From: Buddleja alternifolia
Lineage: Eukaryota; Streptophyta; Magnoliopsida; Lamiales; Scrophulariaceae
NCBI GenBank assembly: GCA_019426215.1
Contig: CM033392.1
Coordinates: 40,850,666 to 40,914,665, forward strand
Direction of reading: 5' to 3'
DNA length: 64,000 bases
How positions within the stretch are numbered: position 1 is the first letter of the stretch; the number at the start of each line of letters is the position of its first letter. This document shows positions 21,791 through 34,270 of the stretch, piece after piece. Below the pieces are notes generated by a model, which was not told the DNA's origin, made no database searches, and worked only from the letters and a program-made list of their open reading frames with translations. The translations under genes were made by a program, and so were the position numbers.

Positions 21791-24238
21791 AACTGTTCTA
21801 TGACCATATTTTCTACTTCGTGGATTCTGGACTTAAGGGCTAGTGCCCATGTTTGTTTTTTGGACCAAGATCTACAGAGAAGTGGAAAGCTAGGCCGAGA
21901 AGAAGTGATGATCAAAGTAGGCAGCGGGGAAAGCGTCGCAGCTACTAGGATTGGATCTACTTCCTTTTATTTGAATTCTGGACATTTACTGTTTTTAGTT
22001 TTACCCAAGGGCCTTAAGAACATTGTATCTATTCCTATCTTAGTTAAGATTGGATATACATTCCGTTTTTCTAAATTAAATTGCGACATTTATTATGGAA
22101 ATAAATTAGTTGGCAATGCATGTTTAGTTAATGGTTTGTATTATTTAAATGTCCGTAATTCATCTGATGTTAATGTTGTAACACATAAACATGGTAGGCA
22201 AGAAACTAACTTAAGACTCAAGTGGCACCTTAGACTAGGCCATGCTAGAGAGCACAAGATCCACAAAATGGAAAAAGATGGGCTTTTAAGCTCACTGGGG
22301 TCGGACCCTATCCCTACTTGTAAATCATGTCTCTTAGGCAAGATAGCTAGATCCCTCTTCACATGGACTTTTGAAAGGGCTACGCAAGTCTTAGGATTAG
22401 TGCATACCGACGTCTACGGACCATTTGGAGAAATGGCTCGTGGAGGTTTCTACTACTTCATCACTTTCACTGACGACCATTCAAGATTTGGTCTAGTGTA
22501 TCTGATGAAGCAAAAGTCTGAATCCTTTGAAAGATTCAAAGAGTTCAAGGCCTTAGTAGAAAATCAAACTGGGCAAAATATAAAAACTCTACGATCGGAT
22601 CATGGAGGAGAATATATGAGTGCCGAGTTTGATGAATATGTAAGAAAATAAGGAATAATGTTACAACTAACACCACCAGCAACTCCTCAACTGAATGGAG
22701 GAGCCGAGCGAAGGAATCGAACACTGTTAGACATGGTTCATTCCATGCTTAGTTACACTGATTTACCCATTTCGTTGTGGGGATACGCGCTCCTTACCGT
22801 TGCTCATGTTTTGAACAGATGTTCCTCCAAATCCGCTCCTATAACTTCGCATGAGATATGGAATAATAGGAAACCGAGTCTTATTCATATTACGATTTGG
22901 GGATGCCTCGCTTATGTCAAGAAGACTAAAGTGGAGAAATTGGAGGCAACATCCCTAATGGGACGTTTCATTAGTTATCCTGAAGATTCCATGGGATTCT
23001 TCTTTTACCTGCATGATGATCAAAGAATCATCGTGGCCCTACAAGCTCACTTCCTTGAGGATGAATTCATCTTGGAAGGGGGCAAAGGTACGAAAATTGT
23101 TCTAGAAAAACACAATAAAACTCCCTCAAATACATCTATTCAAGAACTGAGGCCTGAACCCACAGTAGCACAACCACCACGTAGATCTGGTAAAATACCG
23201 CATGAACTGGAGAGGTATGGGTATCTACTGCAGGGGGAGCGAGAGCTTCACACTGTAGTACAAGAAGTTCATGAAGATGATCCTTGTACCTATGATCCAG
23301 CAATGGTGGATGTCGACGCTTCAAGATGGCTAGAAGCCATGGAAACAGAAATGGACTCTATGCAATTGAACCATGTCTGGACTTTGGTAGATCGTCCTGA
23401 AGGTATAAAACCCTATAGGATGTAAGTGGATCTACAAAAGAAAGATAGGTAGCGATGGCAAGATTGACACCTTTAAAGCCAGGCTCGTAGCGAAAGGGTA
23501 TAGTCAAAGAGAAGGAATTGACTATCAAGAAACCTTTTCGCCCGTGGCAATGATAAAGTCCATACGAATTCTGTTATCCATAGGTGCATACTTAGATTAT
23601 GAGATATGGCAAATGGATGTCAAAACGGCCTTTCTAAATGGATTCCTCGAGGAGGATATCTATATGGAATAGCCAAAGGGTTTTGTGTCCAAGTCCGATA
23701 TCCATAAAGTATGTAAACTTGAGAGGTCCGCTTACGGCCTCAAGAAAGCATCTGGAAGCTGGAGTCTCCGTTTTGATGAAGAATTTAAGGGATATGGCTT
23801 CATCAAGAACGAAGATGAACCATGTGTCTACAAGAAGACTAGTGGGAGCAAACTCTTGTTCTTAGTACTATATGTGGATGACATTCTACTTATAGGAAAT
23901 GACATAGAAATGCTCTCCACTGTCAAGAAATGACTTTTGAGTACGTTTTCCATGAAAGACTTGGGAGAAGCCACATACATTCTAGAAATTCGTATCTACA
24001 GGGATAGAACAAATAGAATGATAGGCCTCTCTCAAGCCCTTTACTTAGAAAAGGTCCTAAAGAGGTTTAGGATGGACAACTCTAAGAAAAGGTTTCTTCC
24101 CATGAGACATTGAGTACACTTATCCAAGTCTATGTGTCCTCAAAGTGAGGAAGATAGACAAGAGATGGGTAATGTACCCTATGCTTCTACAGTTGGTAGC
24201 ATGATTTATGCAATGTTGTGTACTAGACCCAACATTGC
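21791..24238 (+). pseudogene. pol: Protease, integrase and reverse transcriptase of Angela-like copy 1 (left part)
   Basis: A protease remnant has the active triad altered (WILDLRASAHV where Asp-Ser-Gly-Ala is expected). It is followed by the zinc-binding GAG-preintegrase (WHLRLGHAREHKIHKM...CKSCLLGK) and the integrase core with HTDVYGPFGE, LRSDHGGEY and GGAERRNRTLLDM. A TAA at 22649-22651 splits the core. Reverse transcriptase runs from about 23310 (WLEAMETEMDSMQLNHVWTL) through QMDVKTAFLNGF to YVDDILLIGND, broken by shifts near 23420 and stops near 23670 and 23930. The solo LTR interrupts it at 24238. Confidence 0.85.
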
Positions 24239-25878
24239 TGATAGGAGTCATTTTTACGTGTTATTAAGCCCCTTTGCGTTTATGTTTTAGGTTCATTTAT
24301 CGCTTGATTTTGTCACATGTGCATTTAATTCGTGCATTAAGTGATTTCAGACCTTAAATGGATACAATCGAAGAACGGGCTGAAAAACGACGTATAAAAC
24401 AAGTTTAGGACAAGTTGCTTCACACCTCCACGACCAAACAAGCAAGAAACAAGTTGGAGTTGGCCAATATCATGTTTTAGTACCATTTCCGCACACCTGG
24501 GCGCCAAATCAGAAACAATCTCCACATTGGAACGTCATTTTTATACATGTAGAGACCGAATTTGATGAAGTGTCCTTCTACAAAGTTTTAGAGCTATGTC
24601 GTATCTTTACATGGGGACTTGAATAATCCAATTCGGAGGTCTGTGGAGAAGTTTATGAATAAAACACTATCCCCGCGCTGAAAAACACGAAAGTGGCAGC
24701 TCCCATTCTTAGTAGGTGGAAAACAAGAGAATGGTAGTTCACATTCTTGGTAGGAGGAAAGTAAGAGAATGGTAGGTGGAAAACAAGAGAATGGTAGTTC
24801 ACATTCTTGGTAGATGGAAAGCAAGAGAATGGTAGGTGGAAAGAAAAGAGAATGGAAGCACATGTTCTTGGTTGGTGAATTTTTTTTGCTGTAAAAGGAG
24901 GATTGGATGCCATCCTACAAACACACTTGAAAACACATTCCCTATTGGGGGAGCCTAAACACATCCTATCATCATCTTCATCATCCTTAGATTAGTTATG
25001 AAGATTATCAAGAACCTTTGAAGGTGAAGAAATCAAGAAGCATGGAAGAGATGAAGATCGAAGTTCAACCATCAAAAATACGAGGGAGTTTCTTAGATTT
25101 AGATTTGTTTTTGTCTATGAATATGAATCTTAATTTAAGTTCCTATCTTTTATCTTTTATGATGAAATAGATTCTTCGAACTAAGGCCATGTTGAGGCTA
25201 AATTATGATAATTGAGTTATAAATTGTGTTTTTCATATTAATTCTATTGTTGCTTTGTGTCTTGATCTTGTTTGAATGCATCATATGCTTAGCTACCATA
25301 TGCATGATTTATTGCTTAAATTATTCGTTCGAGAGAAGGTAATTTAAGGTGCAAAGAGGATCATCACATAATCTGTAAAAAAGAGGGAATTGCCCTTAGA
25401 GATAGGTAGAGATTCCCGGGTGCAGTTAGCCGCATTAATCCAGGGAAATTTTAGAACTTGAATGCATGATTGTTGGTTAGATTCTCGGATAGACATATCT
25501 AGAGAACCATCAATTAATCATAGGATTATTACAGCCGAGACATCGGGTAGTAATTATTTAAGGTTTTTTCCACCAAAGCAACATTAGTCTAATAATATGA
25601 GAACATGTTTATAATGAAAATTGATTAATTTATGCCAACACATGTGTCTTAGTTGCTCTCTTCCATAGCTATCTTGATTTCGACATCTTGTTTCTTATAT
25701 CTTACTTCCATAATATTTTAGTTAATTCTTGTTTTAGTTTAAGTTCTTCAATTGCTTTAAAATCATAAACTAAAATACAAGTCCTTGAGGTTCGACAACC
25801 CGGACTTTATTGTCCACTTTATTACTACACACGACCAGTCCACTTGCTGTTTAATACACGTAAGGATTTTTTGTGTCA
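24239..25878 (+). repeat. Solo LTR of the Gag-only element family
   Basis: This begins TGATAGGAGTCA and ends TTTGTGTCA, flanked by the 5-base duplication ATTGC (24234-24238, 25879-25883). The Angela pol sequence is continuous across it: the uninterrupted copy reads ACATTGCCTATGCTGTGAGC at 54510. There is no internal region, so it arose by LTR-LTR recombination. It is related to the LTRs at 3260-14643, 45543-47045 and 50647-52127. A 60-bp tandem repeat lies at 24715-24880. Confidence 0.92.
24715..24880. repeat. 60-bp tandem repeat inside the solo LTR
   Basis: About 2.7 copies of a 60-base unit containing AGAGAATGGTAGTTCACATT; the units starting at 24721 and 24781 are nearly identical and the third decays. 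It lies in the promoter-side part of the LTR. The related LTRs at 45543 and 50647 do not show it. Confidence 0.85.
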
Positions 25879-25883
25879 ATTGC

Positions 25884-26441
25884 CTATGATGTGAGAGTGG
25901 TGAGTCGATTTCAGGCAAACCCAGGAAAGGAACATTGGATAGCTTTGAAGAATATCTTAAAGTATCTGAAAAGAACTAAGGATATGATTCTCATCTATGG
26001 AGGTGGAGATTTGATGATGGAAGGTTATTCTGATTCAGACTTCCAGTCTGATGTTGATGACCGAAAATCCACTTCAGGGTTTGTTTTTACTCTCAATGGT
26101 GGAGCGGTGTCTTGGAAGAGCTCCAAGCAAAGCACAACTGCTGATTCCACCACTGAAGCAGAGTATGTAGCAGCCTCAGAGGCAACGAAAGATTCTGTTT
26201 GGATGAGGAAGTTTCTTGGAGAACTTGGAACGGTCCCTAGTGCTCAGCTATCGTTGCCACTTTATTGTGATAACAATGGAGCGATAGTGCAAACCAAGGA
26301 ACTGAGGTCTCATAACAAGCCTCAGCTGACAATATAGCTGACCTGTTCACCAAACCACTACCTCAGGCTGTTTTGGATCGACACCTGGAAAGGATGGGTA
26401 TTAGATACCACAATGAGTGGCATTGAGTGCAAGTGGGAAAT
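25884..26441 (+). pseudogene. pol: RNase H of Angela-like copy 1 (right part of pol)
   Basis: Continuing after the solo LTR, the frame gives GYSDSDFQSDVDDRKSTSGF, SKQSTTADSTTEAEYVAASE and YCDNNGAIVQTKE, the core of Copia RNase H. A deletion of about 70 bases at 26318 removes the block corresponding to 54770-54860 and shifts the end (ADNI*LTCSPNHYL-type reading). The polypurine tract and 3' LTR follow immediately. Confidence 0.85.
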
Positions 26442-28217
26442 TGTTAGGATTATGCCCTCAGATGCCATAGAGGATAGAATGTATAGGGCATATATCTTGT
26501 ATTGAACTTAAACTCTTCTTAAATAAAAGCCATTATTGAGTTTTCACTTAATTCTTATCTGTATCTATAAGTTGTGTAAAATGTTTTGTCCATGTTTTTA
26601 GTGCGATCCCTCTACTTCCTATGGGATAGGAAGATTGGCACTAGAGAGATTGATCTTGATTACTAAAATAAGTTCGCAAGTAATTTGAATTCTTTAATGG
26701 ACAAATAAAGACTTCGAATACTTGTACAATCTTAGCTCCGACAGGGGAATGCCTGTCTGGTATCATGGGATGATAGGAGATTAAGATTGTAGACACGTCA
26801 GTGGAACTGATATGTTCGAACACGACTCGCATCAGTTCTGTCACATGGGTTTTCACTCTGTGACCGTCAATGACGGTACTGATTATGCGTAATAGGTATA
26901 TGTGAACCTTTGACCTGAAGTATCAGGCTGAAGATGCACTTGTGACGTCAAGTCTTTCACTAGAGTAGTTAGACCCAATTCACCCTTTGGTGGGGTCAAC
27001 CTTGAAATGCGGACTTGATGGGCAAGTGGTAATCTTAGTAGATATCTAATATGGGATTTGTTCTCTCATAAATGAATGAGTATGTACCCTATGTAATTAT
27101 AGATAAATAGAGATCAAAGTTTTTGGCCAAAGCAAACAAGACGATTGTGCTTGGCACTAAATCGATCTCAATGATCTCATATTTGTTAGGATTTATACAT
27201 ATGGTCAAGTCCAGAGAGTTTGACATAACCATGACTCTCACTTGACCGGGAAACGTGAACAAAGGGTTTATACATATATGGTATTTACGATTGGAAGGTT
27301 TCAGAATGATCCTATCATTCGTTTTCGTTTGGGTTACGAAGTGGGCCATGTGACTGGTTAGGTGTTACCCACTTCCTTTGGTTTCTTCTCATTGCCAAAC
27401 GAAACGAACCTAAAGAGTCGCGCTAAAGGATTGACAAAGAAAAATGAAGAAAAAGGAATTTTTTTTATTTCTTCTGGGAGTTTTAATTTATTGGATAAAT
27501 TAAATAATTAATTATTCATTAGATGAAATAATTAATTATAATGATAAGATTAATTTTTAAATAGTTTCCTTGTGAAATATATTAATGAATTAATTTATTT
27601 AATTAATTTAGTTATTTAATTAATTTATTTATTTATTGGATTCAATAAATTATTAATTGAAATAAGAAATTAATTAAACAAAACAAATCCCGAGGCTAAA
27701 TAAGTAGTCCAATTGGGCGCCTACTAGGCCTCAATGTGGCGTTTTTGTGAGGCCACATATTAGGGCTCTTTTGTTTTGACTTGTTCAATAAGTCATGAGG
27801 TATATAAGAATTCTTTGACTTAGAACAAGTGAGGAGAATACACAACTCTCTTAACTCTCAAAAGAAAGAAAAATATTTCTCCCCTCCTCTATACCTAGCC
27901 GTCGACCATAGAGAAAGAAGAAAGAAGAAAGGGGATTTTTTCGTTTGTTACGATTTAGAGACGATGTATTTTCGTTGTTCAGATCAAGGTCAAGTTTGAA
28001 GAATCAAACCAAAGGATTGAAGATTTGGAAGCTTCAATGTTTTGAGTTTGGAGAAGAAGAAGTTTTTCTCCTTTAGCATATTCGTATTAACGAGTAAGTT
28101 TTATTCGTTATACGCTTTTAGATTCAATTATGCGAATTAGAGTACCAATTGGGTCTTCGTTTTTAATTTTTGAAATCCCTTCCGCTGCGTTTATGCTTTT
28201 TCGAAAGAAACCCAATA
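26442..28217 (+). repeat. 3' LTR of Angela-like copy 1
   Basis: About 1.78 kb, TGTTAGGATTATGCCCTC to AAGAAACCCAATA. A TATA-like TATATAAG is at 27801-27808 within CATGAGGTATATAAG, with the transcript start expected shortly downstream. It is related to 1-1774 (reverse) and 30854-32636. The A+T-rich block 27470-27680 is shared by all copies. Open frames such as 27089-27349 on the minus strand recur in each LTR copy only because the LTR is repeated. Confidence 0.9.
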
Positions 28218-29036
28218 GATTGGATCATTTTTTACCTTTCCATTTGTAAATACCGTGTGAATACAAGCTTTTCATTTCCTTATCCCGGTTAAGTGAGAGT
28301 CATGCTTTTGGTCAAACTCACTAACTTAATACTATGCTATATTTATAATAAGTTCAGATCAATGAATGCTTTGGCCAAAGACTTTAAGATCTAACTTACT
28401 TATAAATGTATAGGATAATTTCTCGTTCACTTACGTGGGAAGGAATCTTTTCTTGGATACTAGTTAAGAATACTACTTGCTCATTAGGTTGTAGTTCGAG
28501 GTTGACCCGACCAACGGGTGAATTGGGCCTAACTTTTCTAATGACGAACCTAATGTCACAAGTACATCTTCAACTCGATTCCTCAAGTCTAAAGTTCAAA
28601 CACACCTATTACAATTAATCTATTCTGTCATTGACTGTCCAAGAGTGAAAACCCATGTGACAGAATCGATGCGAGTCATGTCTGAGTGCCACTATCTCCA
28701 TCAGTGCACCTATGATATGAGTTCTTCACTACTTCTTAGTGATTGACGGGCACCTTTCTCGTCAAAACTCATATCATACAAGTTTTCATGATTTCCAATG
28801 CCCAATTAAACCTCTTTGATTTGCAGACTATTTTAGTACACAAGTATCAAACTCCTCTAGTGCCTTAGAGAGTTAACTCTTGTGTTCATGGACTTATAGA
28901 TGATTACAATATATAAATGCCAATATTAAAGTAAACAACTAAAATGCCTTTTAATGATTGATTTGAAAACAATTACAATTGACAATGTCCTATCATTTAC
29001 TAATTCTCTAATAGCATTTGAGGACATTAACCTAAC
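28218..29036 (-). repeat. Diverged Angela-related LTR fragment, minus strand
   Basis: In reverse orientation this resembles the left two-thirds of the Angela LTRs: TTGGATCATT.. at 28220 matches 905-915, and the minus-strand start TGTTAGGTTAATGTCCTCAA at 29036 parallels TGTTAGGATTATGCCCTC. Divergence is high, so it is an older insertion or a sister family. The A+T-rich 3' part is lacking. Confidence 0.65.
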
Positions 29037-29279
29037 AAAAACATGTAGGGTTGTTATCTATTGTTGAACTCCAATCTAACAAATAAACATTGCTTGTTCC
29101 TTTTCCTTTCAATTTAGTAGATCCATGACACGCTAAATGCTAACGTGCTATGGTAGCAAATGCACTGGTCGTGTGTAGTAATAAATGTGGACAATAAGTC
29201 CGGGTTGTCGAACCTCAAGGACTTGAATTCTAGTTTAAGATTCGTAATGAAATAAACAATTAAAGTGAGTGGTGGTCCC
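29037..29279 (-). repeat. Short unassigned spacer and LTR end of the Gag-only family, minus strand
   Basis: 29126-29279 on the minus strand matches the end of the Gag-only LTRs, with TTCGACAACCCGGACTTATT, CTACACACGACCAGTGCA and a final GTGTCA. It is cut on the right by a Sirevirus-type LTR at 29280. The 90 bases to its left (29037-29125) match nothing I recognise in the window. Confidence 0.65.
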
Positions 29280-30853
29280 AAGTGGCATAATAAAGGGTCT
29301 AGAAGGGGGGGTTGAATAGACCTTGAAGTCTTTTTCGACTTCAAAAATTTCGTATCACTTTTAAAGATTAGAACGCTTAAGAAGCTGAATGCTTGGGTCA
29401 GGCGCTACAGTAAAAATAACTTAGACTTAGTGATTTTGGCAATTTACCAAAGTAGGGTAATGCTTAGATCGCTTAATCACGGTTAGCACAAGCGTTCGTT
29501 TTTGGTTAAATAGTCACTTATTAGATTAACTTGTCTTTTTCAGAACAGATAGAATAGTATGAAACAAGACAATAATGAAAGTAAATGACACAAGATATAT
29601 TCTTCTCCTTTTTCACTTGGAGGGAATTTACTAAGATGATTATCAAAGAATCACACAGAATCTTCTACAAGGTAGTAAATAGGTGAAAATGATCTCGAGC
29701 TCCTTGATCACACAAATTTCGGCACCAATGAAGATCTTTTTCCACAAGCTTCTCTAACTCAGAAATACTGCCTGTAAGCTGTTTCAACTACTTCCTCACT
29801 CAGATGAAAGGTTGAGGGTTTTATCACAAGGGTTTGTTTGTTTTTGGAAAGATCAAACAACTTGAAATATCTCAGTAATAGTTTAGGTTTCTTCTTTGCA
29901 AGATGTTTGAGATATTTGTGATTATATGGAATGTATGTAAAAAACTTGAATGATTTTGGCTATGGAGTTTCTAAGCTTTTTCTTCGAAAGAGAATTTCAG
30001 CAAAATTTTCTTGTGCATGTACGTATGTCTCTCTGTCTATTTTTAGGGTATTGCTGGAGTGAGGTATTTATAGGCAATTTCTTGGAATTATGTCCGTTGG
30101 ACACATGTAGGAGTGTGCCTTTCACAAGGCGCATGATTATACCTTTTCTATGACATTCCTGAAACCTGCTGATTCCGATTGGACGGGAGCAGCTATAAAC
30201 TCTGAAATTCTGACAGTGTAGTCAAAAGGTGGCTTTTCCACAAGTCATATTGGCTTATCACATTTAATGCACTTATCAGGCATTTAATGTATTTGAATTT
30301 ATTTCCCGTTGGAAATAAATCTTCGTTGAATGATTGCATTTAAGTCCTTTATGACTTGTGAATTTATTTCAGGTGAATATGATACTAATCGCTAGAGTGC
30401 ATTAAGCGCTTGATTCATGAATCCTGGAATAGTCCTTTAGCGTTTGATAGACGCTAAGGATAAATCTTCATCTTCTTTTGACTTCAGGTGCTGATCTTCA
30501 ACTTCATCTCCAATAGGCTCACCTAGAATTCTATTAGCGATTCGGTATCTAATACTTAGTCTAAAATTTACAAAGATAAAAGTTACAAGCCTAACAAAAT
30601 TACATACTTTCAAATGCTTATACAAATGATCTATGAAACATAAACTTACATTATTATTTGGGGTCTAACATAAAATCCTATCTTGTCATCATCAAAACAT
30701 CTACCATGAAATTCCTAACAATTCCCCCCTTTTTGATGATGTCAAGACTTTAACTCTTATAACTCTTTTACAGATTACGAGTTCAAAGAAAAGCCCAAAT
30801 AAGTATAAGTTAGCGTTACAAAGTTAGATAAGTTAGTTTGTTGTTAGATTAGC
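29280..30853 (-). repeat. Sirevirus-type 3' LTR with polypurine tract and adjoining internal sequence, minus strand
   Basis: 29280-30720 is an LTR with the same ends as 14966-16458 (TGGTGGTCCC... and ...CCTAACA). It is followed by the PPT (30721-30734) and 120 bases of internal 3' sequence that match 16474-16600. The element is then interrupted at 30853/30854 by the 5' LTR of the second Angela copy. A TATA-like TATTTATA is at 30065-30072. No coding part remains. Confidence 0.82.
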
Positions 30854-32636
30854 TGTTAGGATTATGCCCTCAAATGCCATAGAGGATAGAATGTATAGGA
30901 TATATATCTTGTATTGAATTTAAACTCTTCTTAAATAAAACGCATTATTGAGTTTTCACTTAATTTTTATCTGCATCTATAAGTTGTGTAAAACGTTTTG
31001 TCCATGTTTTCAGTGCTATCCCTCTACTTTCTATGGGATTGGAAGATTGTCACTCGAGAGATTGATCTTGATTACTAAAATAAGTTCGCAAGTAATATGA
31101 AGTCTTTAATGGACAAATAAAGACTTCGAATACTTGTGCAATCTTAGCTCTGACATGGGAGTGCCTGTCTGGCATCATGGGATGATAGGAGATTAAGATT
31201 GTAGACACATCAGTGGAACTGATATGTCCGAACACGACTCGCATCGGTTCTATCACATGGGTTTTCACTTTGCGACTGTCAACGACAGAGCTAATTATGC
31301 GTAATAGGTATATGTGAACCTTTGACCTGAAGTATCAGGCTAAAGATGCACTTGTGACTACAAGTCTTTCACTAGAGTAGTTAGACCCAATTCACCCTTT
31401 GGTGGGGTCAACCTCGAAATGCGGACTTGATGGGCAAGTGGTAATCTTAGCAGATATCTAATATGGGATTTGTTCTGTCATAAGTGAATGAATATGTACC
31501 CTATGTAATTACAGATAAATAGAGATCAAAGTCTTTGGCCAAAGCAAGCGAGACGATTGTGCTTGGCACCAAATCGATCTCAATGATCTCGTATTTATTA
31601 TGATTTATACATATGGTCAAGTCCAGTGAGTTTGACATAACCATGACTCTCACTTGACCGGGGAATGTGAACAAAGGGTTTATACATATACGGTATTTAC
31701 GATTGGAAGGTTTCAGAATGATCCTATCATTCATTTTTGTTTGGGGTACGAAGTGGGCCACGTGACTGGCTAGGTGTTACCCACTTCCTTTGGTTTTCTC
31801 TCATTGCCAAACGAAACGAACTTTAAGAGTCGCGCTAAAGGATTGACAAAGAAAAATGAAGAAAAAGGAATTTCTATTATTTCTTCTGGGAGTTTTAATT
31901 TATTGGATAAATTAAATAATTAATTATTCATTAGATGAAATAATTAATTATAATGATAAAATTAATTATTAATTAATTTCCTTGTAAAATATCTTAATGA
32001 ATTAATTTATCAAATTAATCTGGTTATTCAATTAATTGATTTATTTATTGGATATAATAAATAATTAATTGAAATAAGAAATTAATTAAACAAAACAAAT
32101 CCCGGGCTAAATAAGGAGTCCAATTGCACGCCTGTGAGGCCTCAAAGTGGCGTCTTTGAGAGGCCATATATTAGGGCTTTTTTGTTTTGACTTGTTCAAT
32201 AAGTCATGAGGTATATAAGGACTCTTTGACTTAGAACAAGAAAGAGAATACACAACTCTCATAAGTCTCAAAAGAAAAAAAAATATTCCTCCCTTCCTCT
32301 ATACCTAGCCGTCGACAATAGAGAAAGAAAAAAAAAAGGGGGGATCTTTCGTTTGTTGATCCGTGTGTGACGATTTAGAGATGATGTATTTTCGTTGTTC
32401 GGATCAAATTCAAGTTCAAAGAATCAAACTAAAGGATTGAAGATTTGGAAGCTTCAATATTTCGAGTTTGGAGAAGAAGAACTTTTTCTCCATCTTCATA
32501 TTCATATTAATGAGTAAGTTTTATTCGTTATACGTTTTTAGATTCAATTATGCGAATGAGAGTACCAATTGGGTTTTCGTTTTAGTTTTTTAAATCACTT
32601 CCGTTGCGTTTATGTTTTTTCGAACGAAACCCAACA
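30854..32636 (+). repeat. 5' LTR of Angela-like Copia element, copy 2
   Basis: 1.78 kb, TGTTAGGATTATGCCCTC to AACGAAACCCAACA. TATATAAG at 32212-32219 is the likely TATA box. The primer binding site follows at once, which fixes this as the 5' LTR. The five bases before it, TTAGC (30849-30853), are the presumed target duplication; the partner would be beyond the window. Confidence 0.92.
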
Positions 32637-32637
32637 G

Positions 32638-32650
32638 TGGTATCAAAGCC
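32638..32650 (+). other. Primer binding site of Angela-like copy 2
   Basis: TGGTATCAAAGCC lies one base after the LTR and matches the site complementary to initiator tRNA-Met (TGGTATCAGAGCC) with one mismatch. It would prime minus-strand DNA synthesis. Confidence 0.85.
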
Positions 32651-33989
32651 AATCTCTGATTTGCATAATTGATCTTATTTACGTGATTTAAGAATTGCAT
32701 GTTTGTATGTTTTTCTTAAATCTGCGTTTTATGGTTTTTTGCCTAGTTTTTTTATTTTTAGTTATTGTAAATCTGGGGATATTCGATGATATTGAAAATA
32801 AAAAAATACCGAGGAAAAACAAGGCTCGAAAGCCCCGGGAAAAACGTGCGCAGCAGCGCGCGCGCTGTTCGCGCACTGTTTAGCGCAGTGGCCCGGCCCT
32901 GCCCAGTCACGGCCCGTCGGGTAGTGCCGTGGCCCGACGGGTCATGGGTTTGGATACCCAATTCGTTGATCCGGGTCATGGATTTGGGTCGTAAAACGGG
33001 CTATGTTCGGGTCAAAATTTTTTTTTTGAATTTTGGGTGATTTTAATTAATTGGGTGGATCAAAAGGATGATAAAGCAAATAATTGAAATCAAGCCCAAT
33101 TGAAAATTATCCAATTTCGATTTATTAATTAGTTTGGACATAATCTAATTAAATCTAAATAAGCCAATTAGACTGGTGATTTGGACTTAAATTAAATTTA
33201 GCCCAATAAGAAATTAATAAACGTGAATGTTGTTCTAATTAATTATTTTGAGCCCAATTAAATTGAATCCAAGTGGACCAAAAGGATGGTAACTTGGGAT
33301 TGATGAAATCGAGCCCAATGAGATTAATATTTAATTAGATCTAATTAATTATTTTTCTTTGAGATTAATAATTGATTTATGGATTAAATGTTATTATTTT
33401 TTCCTCGACTTGGAAATTACTTCATTTTGAATAAGGAATATAAATTATTTTTTTAGAGATTAATAATTAATTCTTTGATCAAATAAAAGTATTTCTAATT
33501 TTTGATGGCTTTAAATCATAATAAAATAAAATCTAGAATTCCAAATTTTATGTGTTCACATTATTTTAATTAAAGGTAGATGCACTTAATTTTTAATTTC
33601 GTACATCTAAGTCATCTAGTTGGACTAGAATGATTTTAATTGAAATAGTGAATATGTGAAATCATAAGAAATTTTATAAAGGACTTTTTAGTTGGACTAA
33701 AATTTTAATAATCAACATAAGTGATTTAATACTGCGAGCATGTATTAATTGATGCGAGCATGTCTTATGTGATTAAAACACTAATCATGGACTTAGGATT
33801 ATATGTTTTACCTTTAATTTTATAGGTTATCAAATTTGAAGTTATTTATTATATTCTTAGAAATTATGCATGAGTTGTTTTAGGAATCGAGATAAAAAAG
33901 TTCAAAGTTGATAAAGTTAGAAGGCCCATGAATGCTTAATAGGTTTAATCTATGTCTTTTGTGATGACCCATTGGCTCGGGCCCTCTAG
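32651..33989 (+). other. Untranslated leader of Angela-like copy 2 (left part)
   Basis: There is no gene in this 1.3-kb stretch; it continues at 43797. A G+C-rich block at 32820-33000 with inverted motifs (GCGCGCGC, CGGCCCGTCGGG, GGCCCGACGGG) contrasts with the A+T-rich remainder and could fold strongly in RNA, as leaders of large Copia elements do. The CACTA insertion splits the leader at 33989. Confidence 0.7.
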
Positions 33990-34270
33990 CACTAGTACAG
34001 AAGAGGTCTGTTACAGCGGTTTTTTTTCCACTATTACAGCAGTTTTAACCGCTGTAATACGTATCGCTGTAATTGGTATGTTTACTATTACAGCGGTTAA
34101 AAACCGCTGTAAAATGAACCCTATTACAGCGGTTCAATAACGAACCGCTGTAATAGGTAAATAAAAATAAAATTTAACTGTAAAAGCCGTAGCCTGTTAC
34201 AGCGGTTCCGAAACGAACCGCTGTAACAGGGTTCACTGTTACAGCGGTTCGTTGATGAACCGCTGTAACA
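33990..34270. repeat. Left terminal and subterminal repeats of the large CACTA
   Basis: After the terminal repeat there are alternating copies, in both orientations, of a motif close to CTGTTACAGCGGTT / AACCGCTGTAATAG, often as back-to-back palindromes (GCGGTTCGTTGATGAACCGC at 34243-34262). Such arrays are where CACTA TNPA-type proteins bind. 34271-34527 is A+T-rich with no feature seen. Confidence 0.85.

Larger units (their letters stand above)
21007..28217 (+). mobile_element. 5'-truncated Angela-like Copia element, copy 1
   Basis: Gag (part), protease, integrase, reverse transcriptase and RNase H remnants run left to right, followed by a PPT (AAGTGGGAAAT, 26431-26441) and a 3' LTR (26442-28217). 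The 5' LTR and gag start are missing at the junction near 21007. A solo LTR (24239-25878) splits the pol region. Compared with the second copy (52133-54973) it lacks about 70 bases near 26318, inside RNase H. It carries many stops and is dead. Confidence 0.88.

Noticed and set aside
24653..24964. 103-codon minus-strand frame with repeated Cys-Phe-Pro-Pro text
   Set aside because: It is an artefact of the 60-bp tandem repeat in the solo LTR.
27089..27349. Conserved 86-codon minus-strand frame, also at 31501-31761
   Set aside because: It is conserved only because it lies in repeated Angela LTRs; it is antisense to the LTR and disrupted in the copy at 1-1774.
32695..33040. Overlapping frames in the G+C-rich leader of the Angela element
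   Set aside because: Frames on both strands arise from the G+C-rich inverted block; there is no similarity to Gag, which starts at 44559.
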